64,000 bases of DNA, taken from the NCBI GenBank assembly GCA_021646415.1, contig SOEU01000013.1, positions 43,238-107,237 of the forward strand, written 5' to 3'. The stretch comes from Candidatus Brocadia sp. (lineage in GTDB: Bacteria > Planctomycetota > Brocadiia > Brocadiales > Brocadiaceae). The notes beneath the pieces are model-generated. The model did not search any database and had not been told where the DNA came from. It saw only the letters and a program-made list of their open reading frames with translations. Position 1 is the stretch's first letter, and each line of letters opens with the position of its first letter. Positions 17,676-26,599 of the stretch are shown here, piece after piece. The position numbers were made by a program, and so were the translations under genes.

Positions 17676-18422
17676 TTATTTATTTTTAACCTTTATGGCC
17701 ACTGTTGTCTTCAAACCAGCAGACTTGAATTCAACCTTTGCCTTACCAGTCTTCTGCGTAGCTGTAATAGTAAATATGGCTTTACCGTTTGTGTCTGTAT
17801 CTTGACTTGGAGGTGTCACAGATACACGTTTCTTACCCGACTTAACCTTTGCCGTTACCGTTTCACCAACAACCGGGGTACTATCAGAGCAAGTTACTGT
17901 TACAGTTACGTCATCGCTTTTTTCTTTCTTAAGCCGTAGTACATGTGGAGATGCAGTTATCTCTTCGGCTTTGCATCCAGGAGTTGGTGTCACTGTTGGT
18001 GTTAATGGTATCAAACCAAAATATTTTTCATCTCCATATGATGTTCCTGCGCTATCCTGTGCAGCAATCCTGTAATAATAAATAGTTTCTTCCAACAACT
18101 TTCCTATGTTGATGCTTACCTTGGTATCAGTCGTTCCAGTTACAATTTGTGTGCTTGATTTATTATTATAAGAACCACTGCTCGTACCATAATCAAACCA
18201 TGCAGTTGTCAACAACCCATGGGCATTGACAATACCTTCCAGAATTACTGAATTGCCTTCTGATAATGATGATTCCCCAGTTGTTACCTTCGGTGGTTGT
18301 GGTGTCGGTGCCAATGTTGGAGTTGCTGGTACCATAAATACAGATGTCTCATGTGCAAATGTACCCCTTACAATACCTACAAGTAACAAAATCAAACTTA
18401 TACAAAAAAATCTTCTTCCCAT
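17676..18422 (-). CDS. Exported Fn3/Ig-like beta-sandwich protein
   Basis: A 248-residue protein with a signal peptide (RRFFCISLILLLVGIVRGTFA) and a Pro/Thr-rich linker (PATPTLAPTPQPPKV). A fibronectin-type region follows (residues 45-135: GIVNAHGLLTTAWFDYGTSS and YYYRIAAQDSAGTSYGDEKY), then a second Pro/Thr linker and a C-terminal bacterial Ig-like domain (residues 150-245, ending KTTVAIKVKNK). It is likely periplasmic or surface-located and structural or adhesive. No enzymatic motif is visible. The TPTVTPTP-type spacers resemble those of planctomycete surface proteins. No operon partner is evident. Confidence 0.72.
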   Translation of the reverse strand: MGRRFFCISLILLLVGIVRGTFAHETSVFMVPATPTLAPTPQPPKVTTGESSLSEGNSVILEGIVNAHGLLTTAWFDYGTSSGSYNNKSSTQIVTGTTDTKVSINIGKLLEETIYYYRIAAQDSAGTSYGDEKYFGLIPLTPTVTPTPGCKAEEITASPHVLRLKKEKSDDVTVTVTCSDSTPVVGETVTAKVKSGKKRVSVTPPSQDTDTNGKAIFTITATQKTGKAKVEFKSAGLKTTVAIKVKNK

Positions 18423-18548
18423 TTACTGTTACCTCTTTTGAGTATTTTTACAAAAAGAACCATTCTTTCAAACAGATTTCCTAAGAATCCTTTCAAGTTG
18501 TCATTTAATTCTATCAATATCTTATTCTATTAAATGTACAAGATGTTG

Positions 18549-19895
18549 TTATTCATTCTTTCGTATCAGTGAACGCGCTGTAACAAGAAAAAGGTTTATT
18601 AAGAGCCTTGGGTGTACACTCTTGAAAAAAATATCTTTATAGGGGGCATTTCCAGTTACCGAATTCCATAATACCTCATTCATCCGTTTGGTTTCCCAGG
18701 TATCCGGGTGTTCGGACATGTATTTTATATGGTTTGATACGAGGTGTTTTTCTCCGGCTATGATATCATTTGCAGTGAGAATTGCACTTCCATAGACATT
18801 GTCTCTGCCCAGGAGTATTTTTGCAGGATTGAAGTATCCTTTTTCAAAATCCTTCTCTGACACACCCTTTTCAAATGCGGTCTTTGCAGCTAGTTGTGCT
18901 GTGGTAAATGCTGAATCTATACCGTTTTTATAGGTACGGGATATTCCGGCATCCCCGATAATAACGAACCTGTTTGTATATGGATGCCAGGCATGATTAA
19001 TGGGGATTTTAGGAAAACAGATACATCGTTTCTTTACATCGTCCCAGCCTTTCGGGAGCATTTCCTGTATTTTCGGCTGATGTAAAAACTCATTGAGCAG
19101 TGTTTTATTCATCTCTTTGGTTCCCACAAGGCAAATAGTCAAAAAATCACCTTTGGGGATAAACGAGGCAAATCGTATGTATTTTAGGCCCAGAGAGAAC
19201 ACATAGATGTTATTTCCATACAGTGCATCATTTACCGGTCTTGTCGGGTAAATATCCATAATACAGGTTTGAACGGTTTTTGGGGGGATATAGCCAAAGC
19301 CTAATTTTTGTAATTCATAAAGGGTGTCTGCGTTGACCCCAAAGGCACCTACGGCGAGGTCGGCTGTATATTCAGTTTTTGAAAATTCTTTTCCGCAGGT
19401 AAGTTTTATCGGGTCTTGTGGATTTTCGGGTATTTGAATATTTGTCACAGGATCAAGAATAATCTGGGCTCCCATTTCTTTAGCGTGTTCTAAGAGAAAG
19501 TAATCAAAACTTTCACTCACGTCGCGATCGGCAAACTTGGGCCCGCTGCCGCGAAAAACCGTAACAATCCTGGTTTTATGGGGAGTCTGTGGATAGTGTA
19601 AAGGTATGCCGTATTCCGGTACCTGGAGGAAATACCCTTCTATTTCCTGCTGGATACATGAGGAAGGAAGGTGGATGTTATGCTCTGGAAGTTTACTCAG
19701 GAGTGCCTCGGAAAGCACACCCGCACTCATGTTACAGCCTGGGGCGCCTTTCCTGGCAAAATCTTTTTTCTCGAAGATTGTTACTGAAACAGTAATGCCT
19801 AACTGTTTAGCATATGTTAAGGCGAAATGTGCAAAGAAACTCCCGGCAGGCCCACCACCGATGATTGCTATTTTTGCCCCATTTTTTAGCTGCAT
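18549..19895 (-). CDS. FAD-dependent oxidoreductase, geranylgeranyl-reductase-like
   Basis: A 448-residue flavoprotein. The N-terminal Rossmann dinucleotide site AIIGGGPAGSFFAHFAL (residues 10-26) is followed by FEKKDFARKGAPGCNMSAGV, and the second FAD motif RFVIIGDAGISRTYKNGIDS lies at about residue 325. The layout is that of the geranylgeranyl reductase/PHBH-like group, but the substrate is unknown. A Gly-Asp-Ala-Gly motif and a long C-terminal helical tail suggest action on a membrane-bound or lipid substrate. It is more diverged than the broken homologue at 185-1309. The gene stands between two unrelated minus-strand genes and is probably monocistronic. Confidence 0.75.
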   Translation of the reverse strand: MQLKNGAKIAIIGGGPAGSFFAHFALTYAKQLGITVSVTIFEKKDFARKGAPGCNMSAGVLSEALLSKLPEHNIHLPSSCIQQEIEGYFLQVPEYGIPLHYPQTPHKTRIVTVFRGSGPKFADRDVSESFDYFLLEHAKEMGAQIILDPVTNIQIPENPQDPIKLTCGKEFSKTEYTADLAVGAFGVNADTLYELQKLGFGYIPPKTVQTCIMDIYPTRPVNDALYGNNIYVFSLGLKYIRFASFIPKGDFLTICLVGTKEMNKTLLNEFLHQPKIQEMLPKGWDDVKKRCICFPKIPINHAWHPYTNRFVIIGDAGISRTYKNGIDSAFTTAQLAAKTAFEKGVSEKDFEKGYFNPAKILLGRDNVYGSAILTANDIIAGEKHLVSNHIKYMSEHPDTWETKRMNEVLWNSVTGNAPYKDIFFKSVHPRLLINLFLVTARSLIRKNE

Positions 19896-20057
19896 GTGCC
19901 TGTGAAATCCTCATCCCAAATATCCAGGTAAAGAGCGTAGCTGCATCTAAAAAGGGTTACTTGGGAGTGATCAACAAATACTGCCGGTTGTATTTTGGCA
20001 AATTCGAGAAAAGAAGTGTTTACACTGTAATACTTTAGTGAGGCATTTTGCCCACGG

Positions 20058-20246
20058 TCATGTATGCCCTTCCAGATATTTTCTAATGGCTAGTTGTGCA
20101 ATGGCAAACTCCTCAATCTTTCTCACCCGTTGTAAAACATGATGCCATTCTTCCGGAGTACCATAGGGACCTTCTTCTTTGAATTTCTTTTCCAATTTTT
20201 TTAAATCCAATTCCAGTAATTCGAGTCTGTTTTTAAGATCTTTCAC
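20058..20246 (-). CDS. Small coiled-coil hypothetical protein (62 aa)
   Basis: A short frame with a heptad-rich N-terminal half (KNRLELLELDLKKLEKKF) followed by GPYGTPEEWHHVLQRVRKIE and a helical tail. The start is taken at GTG 20246 because GGAG lies six bases before it. The longer frame from TTG 20258 would place its ribosome site inside the gene. No family is recognised. It precedes the TPR lipoprotein in the opposite gene order (it lies downstream of it on the same strand) with a gap of about 145 bases. Confidence 0.6.
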   Translation of the reverse strand: MKDLKNRLELLELDLKKLEKKFKEEGPYGTPEEWHHVLQRVRKIEEFAIAQLAIRKYLEGHT

Positions 20247-20392
20247 GGTGTTCTCCAAACGGTTACTCCAAATTTAAATACTGTAGACATTTTTGGACAC
20301 AGATAAACGCGGATTGTCAGAATTTAAAAAAACTGAAAGATAAGAATTTTGTCTGTATATATTTGTGGAAATCTGTGTCCTGATTTATTTGG

Positions 20393-21148
20393 TTACGGGA
20401 TTTTCTTTGTTGATTTATCATCCGTATGATAGAGCGAAAACTCATCTTTGGCTTTATCTGTCCAACCCTTTGCTGTATAGGCAATACCGAGCTTTTGGTG
20501 GATTTCCCTGTCTTTGGGCTTGTAGGCCAGTGCCTTGTTGAATTCGCTGATCGCATCATCAACCAACCCATTCGAGAAATATGAAAATCCCAGGTTGTAA
20601 TGAACAGAGGCCTTTTGCTTGGTTTTATTTTCAGAGAGAAGCCCCAGAGACTTTCGATATTCAGGAATGGCCTCACTATGTAATCCCTTGCATCGATAGG
20701 CATAGCCAAGATTATAGTGGGCCTCTGCTGATTTTGGACTCTGAGTAATAGCTGTCTGAAATGCACAGATAGCTTCATCCAGCAAACCCATGTCCCGGTA
20801 TAATAAACCTTGGTAATAATAGAGATCGGGATAATTTTTATCTTTTCCTAATAGTGTATCAAAGGCTGCAAGGGCCTCAGAATAATTTCCTTGATTTTCG
20901 CACGTCAGCGCGAATTGGAACAGGTCATCGTTGCTCATGGACTCTAATTTGTCGTTGAACTGCTGGAGGGAGAGGGTGGCGGAAACGTTTTGTCCGGGCA
21001 TCTCCCCTTTGGGTATTTCACTACCGGTACCCGAGGAATTATAGAGAATTCCCACCTTGGGATACGTCGTATCATCTTTGCTGCAACTCAGCATAAAAAT
21101 TACAGGGAAAAAAATCAGGAAAATTACTACACGGCTTTTCATGATCAA
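20393..21148 (-). CDS. TPR-repeat lipoprotein
   Basis: The 251-residue protein starts with a lipoprotein signal (FLIFFPVIFMLSC; Cys about residue 22), so it is probably anchored to a membrane by a lipidated cysteine. From about residue 75 at least four tetratricopeptide repeats follow, with typical W/Y-A-P spacing: YSEALAAFDTLLGKDKNYPD, LYYYQGLLYRDMGLLDEAIC, AHYNLGYAYRCKGLHSEAIP and VHYNLGFSYFSNGLVDDAIS. It is probably a scaffold in an envelope complex. The start could be ATG 21142 instead of 21148. A similar lipoprotein occurs at 54705. Confidence 0.8.
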   Translation of the reverse strand: MIMKSRVVIFLIFFPVIFMLSCSKDDTTYPKVGILYNSSGTGSEIPKGEMPGQNVSATLSLQQFNDKLESMSNDDLFQFALTCENQGNYSEALAAFDTLLGKDKNYPDLYYYQGLLYRDMGLLDEAICAFQTAITQSPKSAEAHYNLGYAYRCKGLHSEAIPEYRKSLGLLSENKTKQKASVHYNLGFSYFSNGLVDDAISEFNKALAYKPKDREIHQKLGIAYTAKGWTDKAKDEFSLYHTDDKSTKKIP

Positions 21149-21275
21149 CCTTTCTAAAAGGACAAATATGCTTTAACTTCTCATTTATCAGGTTAAAGGA
21201 ATACAGCAGAATTTGCAAGAAAAATAAGAGATGTGTAGATGGAAACTGATAAAATGTTGCATTTTTCGGGATTCA

Positions 21276-22562
21276 CTACTTGAGAAACACAATTGTATGT
21301 TTTTTGTTTAACCAGTTAAAAGTGCCTACTACGATAAAATTACGCTTTCCGGGAACAAAAATTTCTGAGATGGCATTATGCACGGCTTCCAGGGTAATAT
21401 CGTGAATTTTTTGGGCCTGTTTTTCTGGGGTGTCTGGTGTTGCCGGGGTGATTAAAAGTTCTTCGATACCAAACCAATTAGCCATGGCGAGTGGACTATC
21501 CATGATGAGTTGTGTTTGACTGAATACCCGTTCTTCTGTTCTGTTCAGTTCTTGTTTTGTGATTCCTTCCTGAAACAGTTTATGTACCTCATCCATAACG
21601 GCCTTTGTTGTTTTTTCAAAATTTTCCCTTTTCGTCGATGTATAGATATCGATAGAACCCACATCTGAAAACATTGTAGGGTAGCACGTAATATCATAGA
21701 CCAATCCCAATTTCTCACGTACATTCAATGATAATCTGGAACTGATTCCTCCTCCCAGGACATCTGCGAGGAGGAGCATAATAATGGCTTTTTCGTGTTT
21801 ATACGGATATGCCTTATGGCAGAGTTTAAAACTGGTGGTTTGAGATGGGGATTTTTTAAATAAATATCTCGGCCCTGTCTGTGTGGTTTTAAGAGGGGGT
21901 TTCTGTCCGGAAAACTTTCCTTGTAAAGTTCCGAATATTTCGTTTACGTAACGAGTGACCATATCTTCCCTGAAATTTCCGCTGATGCACAGAACGATAT
22001 TCTCCGGGACGAAGAATTTCTTATAATGGATATTCAGGTCTTCAGCACATAAGGCTGCGATGGTTTTTTCATCTCCGAATAAAGGCACCTCTGCTGAGCC
22101 GTCCTTCCACATCAAGGAAAAGGACATATCGTCAATGCCCACATAATCCCCTTTTACATCAACGAATTGTTTCATCTCTTCCTGGATGATACGTCTTTCT
22201 ATTTTAAAGTCGCTTGATCTGAAATTCCCTCCCAAGAGGATGTCTCCGAGGATACGCATACCCTTTTCGATGTGTTTGTTGTGTACCTGGATAGTGACGG
22301 CGGAATATTCTGGCGATGTATAGGCGTCAAGATCTCCACCGATATTATCTATGGCCCGGAATAATTCGAAGGAATTTTTAAAACGCTTCGTTCCGCGAAA
22401 AAGCATATGCTCAAGGAAGTGCGATATGCCAAGTTTCTTCTCTTCTTCATATCTGGAACCCACGCCGATATAAGCAGACATAACCACAGAGTGGATATGA
22501 GGCATTTCGATATAAATTACGCGCAATCCGTTTGGCAATATTTCCTTACTGTAAGTGTACAT
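21276..22562 (-). CDS. M16 family zinc metallopeptidase
   Basis: A 428-residue single-unit M16B peptidase related to mitochondrial processing peptidase beta and YmxG. The inverted zinc motif HFLEH is at residues 48-52 (GISHFLEHMLFRGTKRF). Other family blocks are TSPEYSAVTIQVHNKH, GGNFRSSDFKIERRIIQEEM and DVLGGGISSRLSLNVREKLG. It should be a cytosolic or periplasmic peptidase; no signal peptide is visible. It stands alone upstream of the TPR lipoprotein on the same strand, 127 bases apart, so cotranscription is possible. Confidence 0.9.
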   Translation of the reverse strand: MYTYSKEILPNGLRVIYIEMPHIHSVVMSAYIGVGSRYEEEKKLGISHFLEHMLFRGTKRFKNSFELFRAIDNIGGDLDAYTSPEYSAVTIQVHNKHIEKGMRILGDILLGGNFRSSDFKIERRIIQEEMKQFVDVKGDYVGIDDMSFSLMWKDGSAEVPLFGDEKTIAALCAEDLNIHYKKFFVPENIVLCISGNFREDMVTRYVNEIFGTLQGKFSGQKPPLKTTQTGPRYLFKKSPSQTTSFKLCHKAYPYKHEKAIIMLLLADVLGGGISSRLSLNVREKLGLVYDITCYPTMFSDVGSIDIYTSTKRENFEKTTKAVMDEVHKLFQEGITKQELNRTEERVFSQTQLIMDSPLAMANWFGIEELLITPATPDTPEKQAQKIHDITLEAVHNAISEIFVPGKRNFIVVGTFNWLNKKHTIVFLK

Positions 22563-22998
22563 GGATTGGTTTTAAAAAAGATTACAAAAAATAGTCTTAC
22601 TGGAGAGTTTATAATTTGTGAATTTTATGAGACGGGTTTTTAGATAGCAATAAGTTTCCATTTTAGGGCATTCTTACAGGTAAAATCAATAATTGAATAT
22701 AAATTTAAGTGCTGACAATAGAGCAAAATGTAAAGCAAATTTCAAATATGAAATTTTAGACAAGCAATATTAATACCCAAACAAACGGTAATTGATTCAT
22801 ATTCTGGCTAAATATCTGGAATCAAACTAATAAGGCTATATTGTAAGATAACAAGTATTCTTTGGAATGGAATTTGTTGGCTATCACGGATAAAGGAGAA
22901 TTCAATCCTTATATGCCCTTATTCCATATAGACGCAGATACTAATAATAAGTAATTGCAGGAAAATTTAAAGTACGTATTTTAAATTAAAGGAAAAAA
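22563..22998. other. AT-rich intergenic region with nothing recognised
   Basis: This 436-base divergent gap between the M16 peptidase and sbtA is AT-rich. I found no gene, palindrome or convincing -35/-10 pair. It must carry both promoters if the two transcription units start here. Confidence 0.5.
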
Positions 22999-23997
22999 AT
23001 GGACCTAGACCTTATTATAAATAATTTAGTACATCCTCCCGTTCTCTTTTTTTTTCTTGGAATGATTGCTGCATTCTGCAAATCAGACCTGAAAATCCCT
23101 GACCCTTTACCCAAGCTCTTTTCGCTTTACTTATTACTTGCCATAGGATTCCATGGTGGGGTTGAATTACGGAAAACCGGACTTACTCAGGAAGTTGTAT
23201 TTGCGCTATCTGCTGCCATATTCATGGCTGTCATTGTACCAATGTATGCCTTTTTTATCTTAAGGTTCAAATTGGATGTTTATAACGCTGCTGCAATTGC
23301 CGCAACTTATGGTTCCATAAGTGCGGTGACATATATCACGGCTGTAACTTTTCTTCAAACTTTAGGCCTCGAACCTGGAGGATATATGGTAGCGTCGTTG
23401 GCGCTTATGGAGTCGCCGGCAATTGTTATTGGTATTATCCTTGCAAGGATATTCGCTCCAAAGAAAAAGAACGGCGAAAATGAATTTTCCTGGCGTGCAG
23501 TCTTTAAAGAAGCATTTTTGAATGGTTCTGTATTACTTATAACTGGCAGTCTTTTGATAGGATTAGCTTCCGGAGAAGAAGGATGGGATACCTTAAAGCC
23601 CTTTACCAAAGATATATTTAAAGGCATGCTCAGCTTTTTTCTCCTTGATATGGGACTTCTGGCTGCGAAGAGAATTGGTGATTTGAAAAGTGCTGGATTT
23701 TTTTTGCCACCTTTTGCTATATTAATGCCAGTTCTAAATGGATGTGTTGGTGTTGTCTTAGCAAAACTTATTGGTTTGCAGCCGGAAAATGCCCTTATGC
23801 TTTCAGTGCTTTGTGCAAGTGCCTCATACATCGCGGTCCCTGCGGCCATGAGATTGTCGCTACCCGAAGCAAATCCGAGCTTGTTCGTTCCCATGGCGTT
23901 AGCGATTACGTTTCCGTTTAATATTATTGCAGGAATACCGTTATATTACTATTTAATTACGAGGGTCAATGAGTTAATTCCCGCACTTTGGGGATAA
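22999..23997 (+). CDS. sbtA: SbtA-family sodium-dependent bicarbonate transporter
   Basis: A 332-residue membrane protein of the SbtA (DUF897) family, with about ten hydrophobic segments. Recognisable family blocks are VLFFFLGMIAAFCKSDLKIP, LYLLLAIGFHGGVELRKTG, ATYGSISAVTYITAVTFLQ (substrate/Na+ site region) and VLCASASYIAVPAAMRLSLP. In cyanobacteria SbtA imports HCO3- with Na+. AAAGGA lies before the ATG. The next gene encodes its PII-like partner, which strengthens the assignment. In an autotroph this would raise internal bicarbonate for CO2 fixation. Transport has not been shown for this lineage here. Confidence 0.9.
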   Translation: MDLDLIINNLVHPPVLFFFLGMIAAFCKSDLKIPDPLPKLFSLYLLLAIGFHGGVELRKTGLTQEVVFALSAAIFMAVIVPMYAFFILRFKLDVYNAAAIAATYGSISAVTYITAVTFLQTLGLEPGGYMVASLALMESPAIVIGIILARIFAPKKKNGENEFSWRAVFKEAFLNGSVLLITGSLLIGLASGEEGWDTLKPFTKDIFKGMLSFFLLDMGLLAAKRIGDLKSAGFFLPPFAILMPVLNGCVGVVLAKLIGLQPENALMLSVLCASASYIAVPAAMRLSLPEANPSLFVPMALAITFPFNIIAGIPLYYYLITRVNELIPALWG

Positions 23998-24002
23998 AAA
24001 TT

Positions 24003-24296
24003 ATGAAACCTGTATCAAAAGTAGAAATAATAATCGATTCTTTTGAAGTTGAACATGTCGTTAAGTTTCTCAATGAGATAGGAGTTTCTGGTTATAGCAT
24101 TATTAATAACGTGATCGGAAAAGGCCATAGGGGTGTGCGGTCTGGTGATGAATTTACTGACCTATTTAAAAACAGTTATATAATGGTCGTATGCGAAGAA
24201 AAGGAAATGCACAAGATCGTAGAAGCAATAAGGCCGATTATTAAGAAGTTTGGCGGCGTTTGCATTGTGTCCGACGTTATCATGAGAATACATTGA
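24003..24296 (+). CDS. sbtB: PII-like regulatory protein of the SbtB type
   Basis: A 97-residue small protein with the PII fold: first strand SKVEIIIDSFEVEHVVKFL, a short T-loop region around NVIGKGHRGVRSGDEFTD, and the last strand FGGVCIVSDVIM. It starts at ATG 24003 after GGGGAT, only five bases after the sbtA stop, so the two are translationally linked. SbtB proteins bind adenine nucleotides and plug the SbtA channel. No C-terminal CxxC redox loop of the cyanobacterial type is present. The function is therefore inferred from linkage and fold. Confidence 0.85.
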   Translation: MKPVSKVEIIIDSFEVEHVVKFLNEIGVSGYSIINNVIGKGHRGVRSGDEFTDLFKNSYIMVVCEEKEMHKIVEAIRPIIKKFGGVCIVSDVIMRIH

Positions 24297-24416
24297 GAAT
24301 AGGTTTTAACAGTTCCACAAAAACTGCTGAAGAGTTAGCACATTTTTCATTCCTTAGCTCCTGCAGGCTGTTTTTCAAATTTTTTCGATAATTAGCACCA
24401 ACACCGCGTGAGTGAT

Positions 24417-25061
24417 TTAAGAACTGGGCGTCTCCAATGATTTGAGTATTTTTACCTTCCTGCCCTCGATTTTTAGTCTGCCTTCTGCAAAGAGGCGTAC
24501 TGCCTCCGGATATGCCTCGCATTCCTCTTTAAAAACTCGTGCAGCAAGGGTATCTGGCGTGTCGTCATCAAGGACGGGGACCGTTCTCTGTATGATAATG
24601 GGCCCGTTGTCATAAATATTATCAGCAAAATGTACGGTGCATCCGGAAACCTTTACACCGTAGTTGATGACAGCCTCATGTACCTTTTTACCGTAATAAT
24701 TGTGACCGCAAAAGGCAGGGATCAGTCCCGGATGAATATTCATGACCTTGCCTTTGTACTGTTCAGGAATTTTGTAAAAATGTACGAAACCTGCAAGGAC
24801 GACAAGGTCGATAGGATGCTTATCCAATTCGTTCGTAATGGCATGACTAAAAGCTTCGATATCATTATAATCTGAATAGGGGATGGTTGCCGTGCAAAGG
24901 TTGTGTTTTCTTGCTCGATCAAGGCCAATGACGTTCGGTTTGCTGCTTATTACGATTTGAATTGTAGCAGGGAATTTCCCCGCCTCTATTTGGTCGATAA
25001 AATTTTGAAGGGTATTACCACTGCCAGAGATCAACACCCCTAAATTTATTTTTTTTATCAT
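24417..25061 (-). CDS. purN: Phosphoribosylglycinamide formyltransferase
   Basis: A 214-residue GART enzyme. It transfers the formyl group of 10-formyl-THF to GAR in purine synthesis. The N-terminal NLGVLISGSGNTLQNFIDQI holds the phosphate-binding loop, LVVLAGFVHFYKIP and MNIHPGLIPAFCGHNYYG carry the catalytic Asn-His region, and GVKVSGCTVHFADNIYDNGP carries the active-site aspartate. An alanine-rich C-terminal helix ends the domain. It is divergent from hemL, sharing a 123-base intergenic region. purH lies far away at 59,958. Confidence 0.92.
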   Translation of the reverse strand: MIKKINLGVLISGSGNTLQNFIDQIEAGKFPATIQIVISSKPNVIGLDRARKHNLCTATIPYSDYNDIEAFSHAITNELDKHPIDLVVLAGFVHFYKIPEQYKGKVMNIHPGLIPAFCGHNYYGKKVHEAVINYGVKVSGCTVHFADNIYDNGPIIIQRTVPVLDDDTPDTLAARVFKEECEAYPEAVRLFAEGRLKIEGRKVKILKSLETPSS

Positions 25062-25079
25062 AAAAAATAAGCAAAAATA

Positions 25080-25108
25080 TTGACAACGAATTTCTGATTT
25101 GCTATCAT
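25080..25108 (+). promoter_or_regulatory. Sigma70-type promoter for hemL
   Basis: TTGACA at 25080-25085 and TATCAT at 25103-25108, 17 bases apart. The predicted transcript starts about 70 bases before the hemL ATG. Confidence 0.6.
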
Positions 25109-25112
25109 GTTC

Positions 25113-25136
25113 GTCTTCTTGGTTTCTGAAGAAGAC
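25113..25136 (+). promoter_or_regulatory. Hairpin in the hemL leader
   Basis: GTCTTCTT and AAGAAGAC pair around the loop GGTTTCTG, followed by TTTC. The hairpin starts just after the predicted start of transcription. It could be an attenuator or an mRNA-stabilising element. Confidence 0.4.
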
Positions 25137-25184
25137 TTTCTGTAGCAGAGTGCATAAAATATAATAATAAATGATAGATTTTAT

Positions 25185-26477
25185 ATGTCAAAGATAATTA
25201 TCGAGAAATCAAAAAAAGCGTTTGCTGAGGCACAGAATTTCATACCGGGTGGGGTTAATAGTCCTGTCAGGGCTTTTGGTGCCGTAGGTGGTACCCCAAT
25301 TTTTATAAAGTCAGGGTCGGGTTGCTATCTGACCGATGTTGATGGCAACAAGTATGTAGATTATGTGGGTTCGTGGGGGCCGCTTATTTTAGGGCATGCA
25401 GATCCAAGGATAGTAAAAAAGATTAACGAAGCGGTTGCCAATGGTACGAGTTACGGTGCGCCAACCGAGTTAGAGATAAAACTAGCCCAACTTGTTAAAG
25501 AGGCCATGCCATCTATGGAAAAGGTGAGAATGGTCAACTCCGGTACAGAGGCAACGATGAGTGCTATCCGTTTGGCCAGGGGATTTACCAAACGAGACGC
25601 AGTAATTAAATTTGATGGCTGTTACCATGGGCATGTGGATAGTCTATTGATTCAGGCAGGCTCTGGTGCTACAACGTTGGGGACACCCACCAGTCCTGGT
25701 ATTCCACAAGATTTTGTTAAGCATACAATTTCCCTTCCCTATAATGATATAGATGCGGTAGATGAAGTTTGTTCAGACAGGGGAAAGGACATCGCTTGTA
25801 TTATTGTTGAGGCAGTTGCAGGGAATATGGGAGTTGTGCCTCCGAAAAAAGGTTATTTGGAAGGGTTGAGAGAAATAACCCAAAAACATGGTATTGTACT
25901 GATATTGGATGAGGTTATGACTGGTTTCCGGGTCGCGCATGGTGGTGTGCAGTCGCTTTATCATATCGCACCTGACTTAACCACGCTGGGAAAGATTATT
26001 GGTGGAGGTCTTCCGGTTGGGGCATATGGCGGTAAGAAGGAAATTATGGACAGTATCTCTCCGGTGGGTTCGATATACCAGGCGGGTACTTTGTCGGGAA
26101 ATCCTGTGGCTATGACAGCTGGTATTGCCACGCTGGAAATACTTAAAGATAATCAAATTTATAAAACTTTGGAAGAAAAATCACAACGGTTGGCTGCCGG
26201 TATGGAAAAGGCATGCAAGGATGCGGGGGTGTCTGCCTATCATACCCGTGTAGGCTCGATGTTATGTACATTTTTTACCGATCAACCGGTTACGGATTAT
26301 GCTACTGCCAAAAAAAGTGATACAAAACGATATGCAAAGTTTTTTCACGGCATGCTGGAAAGAGGGTTCTACTTTGCGCCGTCACAGTTTGAGGCTGTTT
26401 TTGTGTCAGCGGTTCATGGTGAAAAAGAGATTGATGCGACCATAGATGCCTTCAGGGAAGTAATAAAAAGTTTTTAA
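25185..26477 (+). CDS. hemL: Glutamate-1-semialdehyde 2,1-aminomutase
   Basis: A 430-residue class III aminotransferase-fold enzyme. It makes 5-aminolevulinate from glutamate-1-semialdehyde with PLP or PMP, the C5 route to haem and cobamides. The start FIPGGVNSPVRAFGAVGGTP, VNSGTEATMSAIRLARG, LILDEVMTGFRV (PLP-binding Asp) and TLGKIIGGGLPVGAYGG (Schiff-base Lys, about residue 270) are all present. Length is normal. It has its own promoter and leader hairpin and is divergent from purN. High haem demand is expected in anammox bacteria. Confidence 0.95.
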   Translation: MSKIIIEKSKKAFAEAQNFIPGGVNSPVRAFGAVGGTPIFIKSGSGCYLTDVDGNKYVDYVGSWGPLILGHADPRIVKKINEAVANGTSYGAPTELEIKLAQLVKEAMPSMEKVRMVNSGTEATMSAIRLARGFTKRDAVIKFDGCYHGHVDSLLIQAGSGATTLGTPTSPGIPQDFVKHTISLPYNDIDAVDEVCSDRGKDIACIIVEAVAGNMGVVPPKKGYLEGLREITQKHGIVLILDEVMTGFRVAHGGVQSLYHIAPDLTTLGKIIGGGLPVGAYGGKKEIMDSISPVGSIYQAGTLSGNPVAMTAGIATLEILKDNQIYKTLEEKSQRLAAGMEKACKDAGVSAYHTRVGSMLCTFFTDQPVTDYATAKKSDTKRYAKFFHGMLERGFYFAPSQFEAVFVSAVHGEKEIDATIDAFREVIKSF

Positions 26478-26599
26478 AAATTAATTGTTCTTTGAATTAA
26501 TATACATAGATACTCATTGGCCATTGTCTAAAATAAAAGGGCAGAAAAAACCATTCTAATTCTCCTTGGTACAAGGAACGGGAAAAGGGGGGGAAGGTT

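Noticed and set aside
20317..20778. 153-residue minus-strand frame inside the TPR lipoprotein
   Set aside because: Same-strand shadow of the TPR gene in another frame; the TPR frame has signal peptide and repeats.
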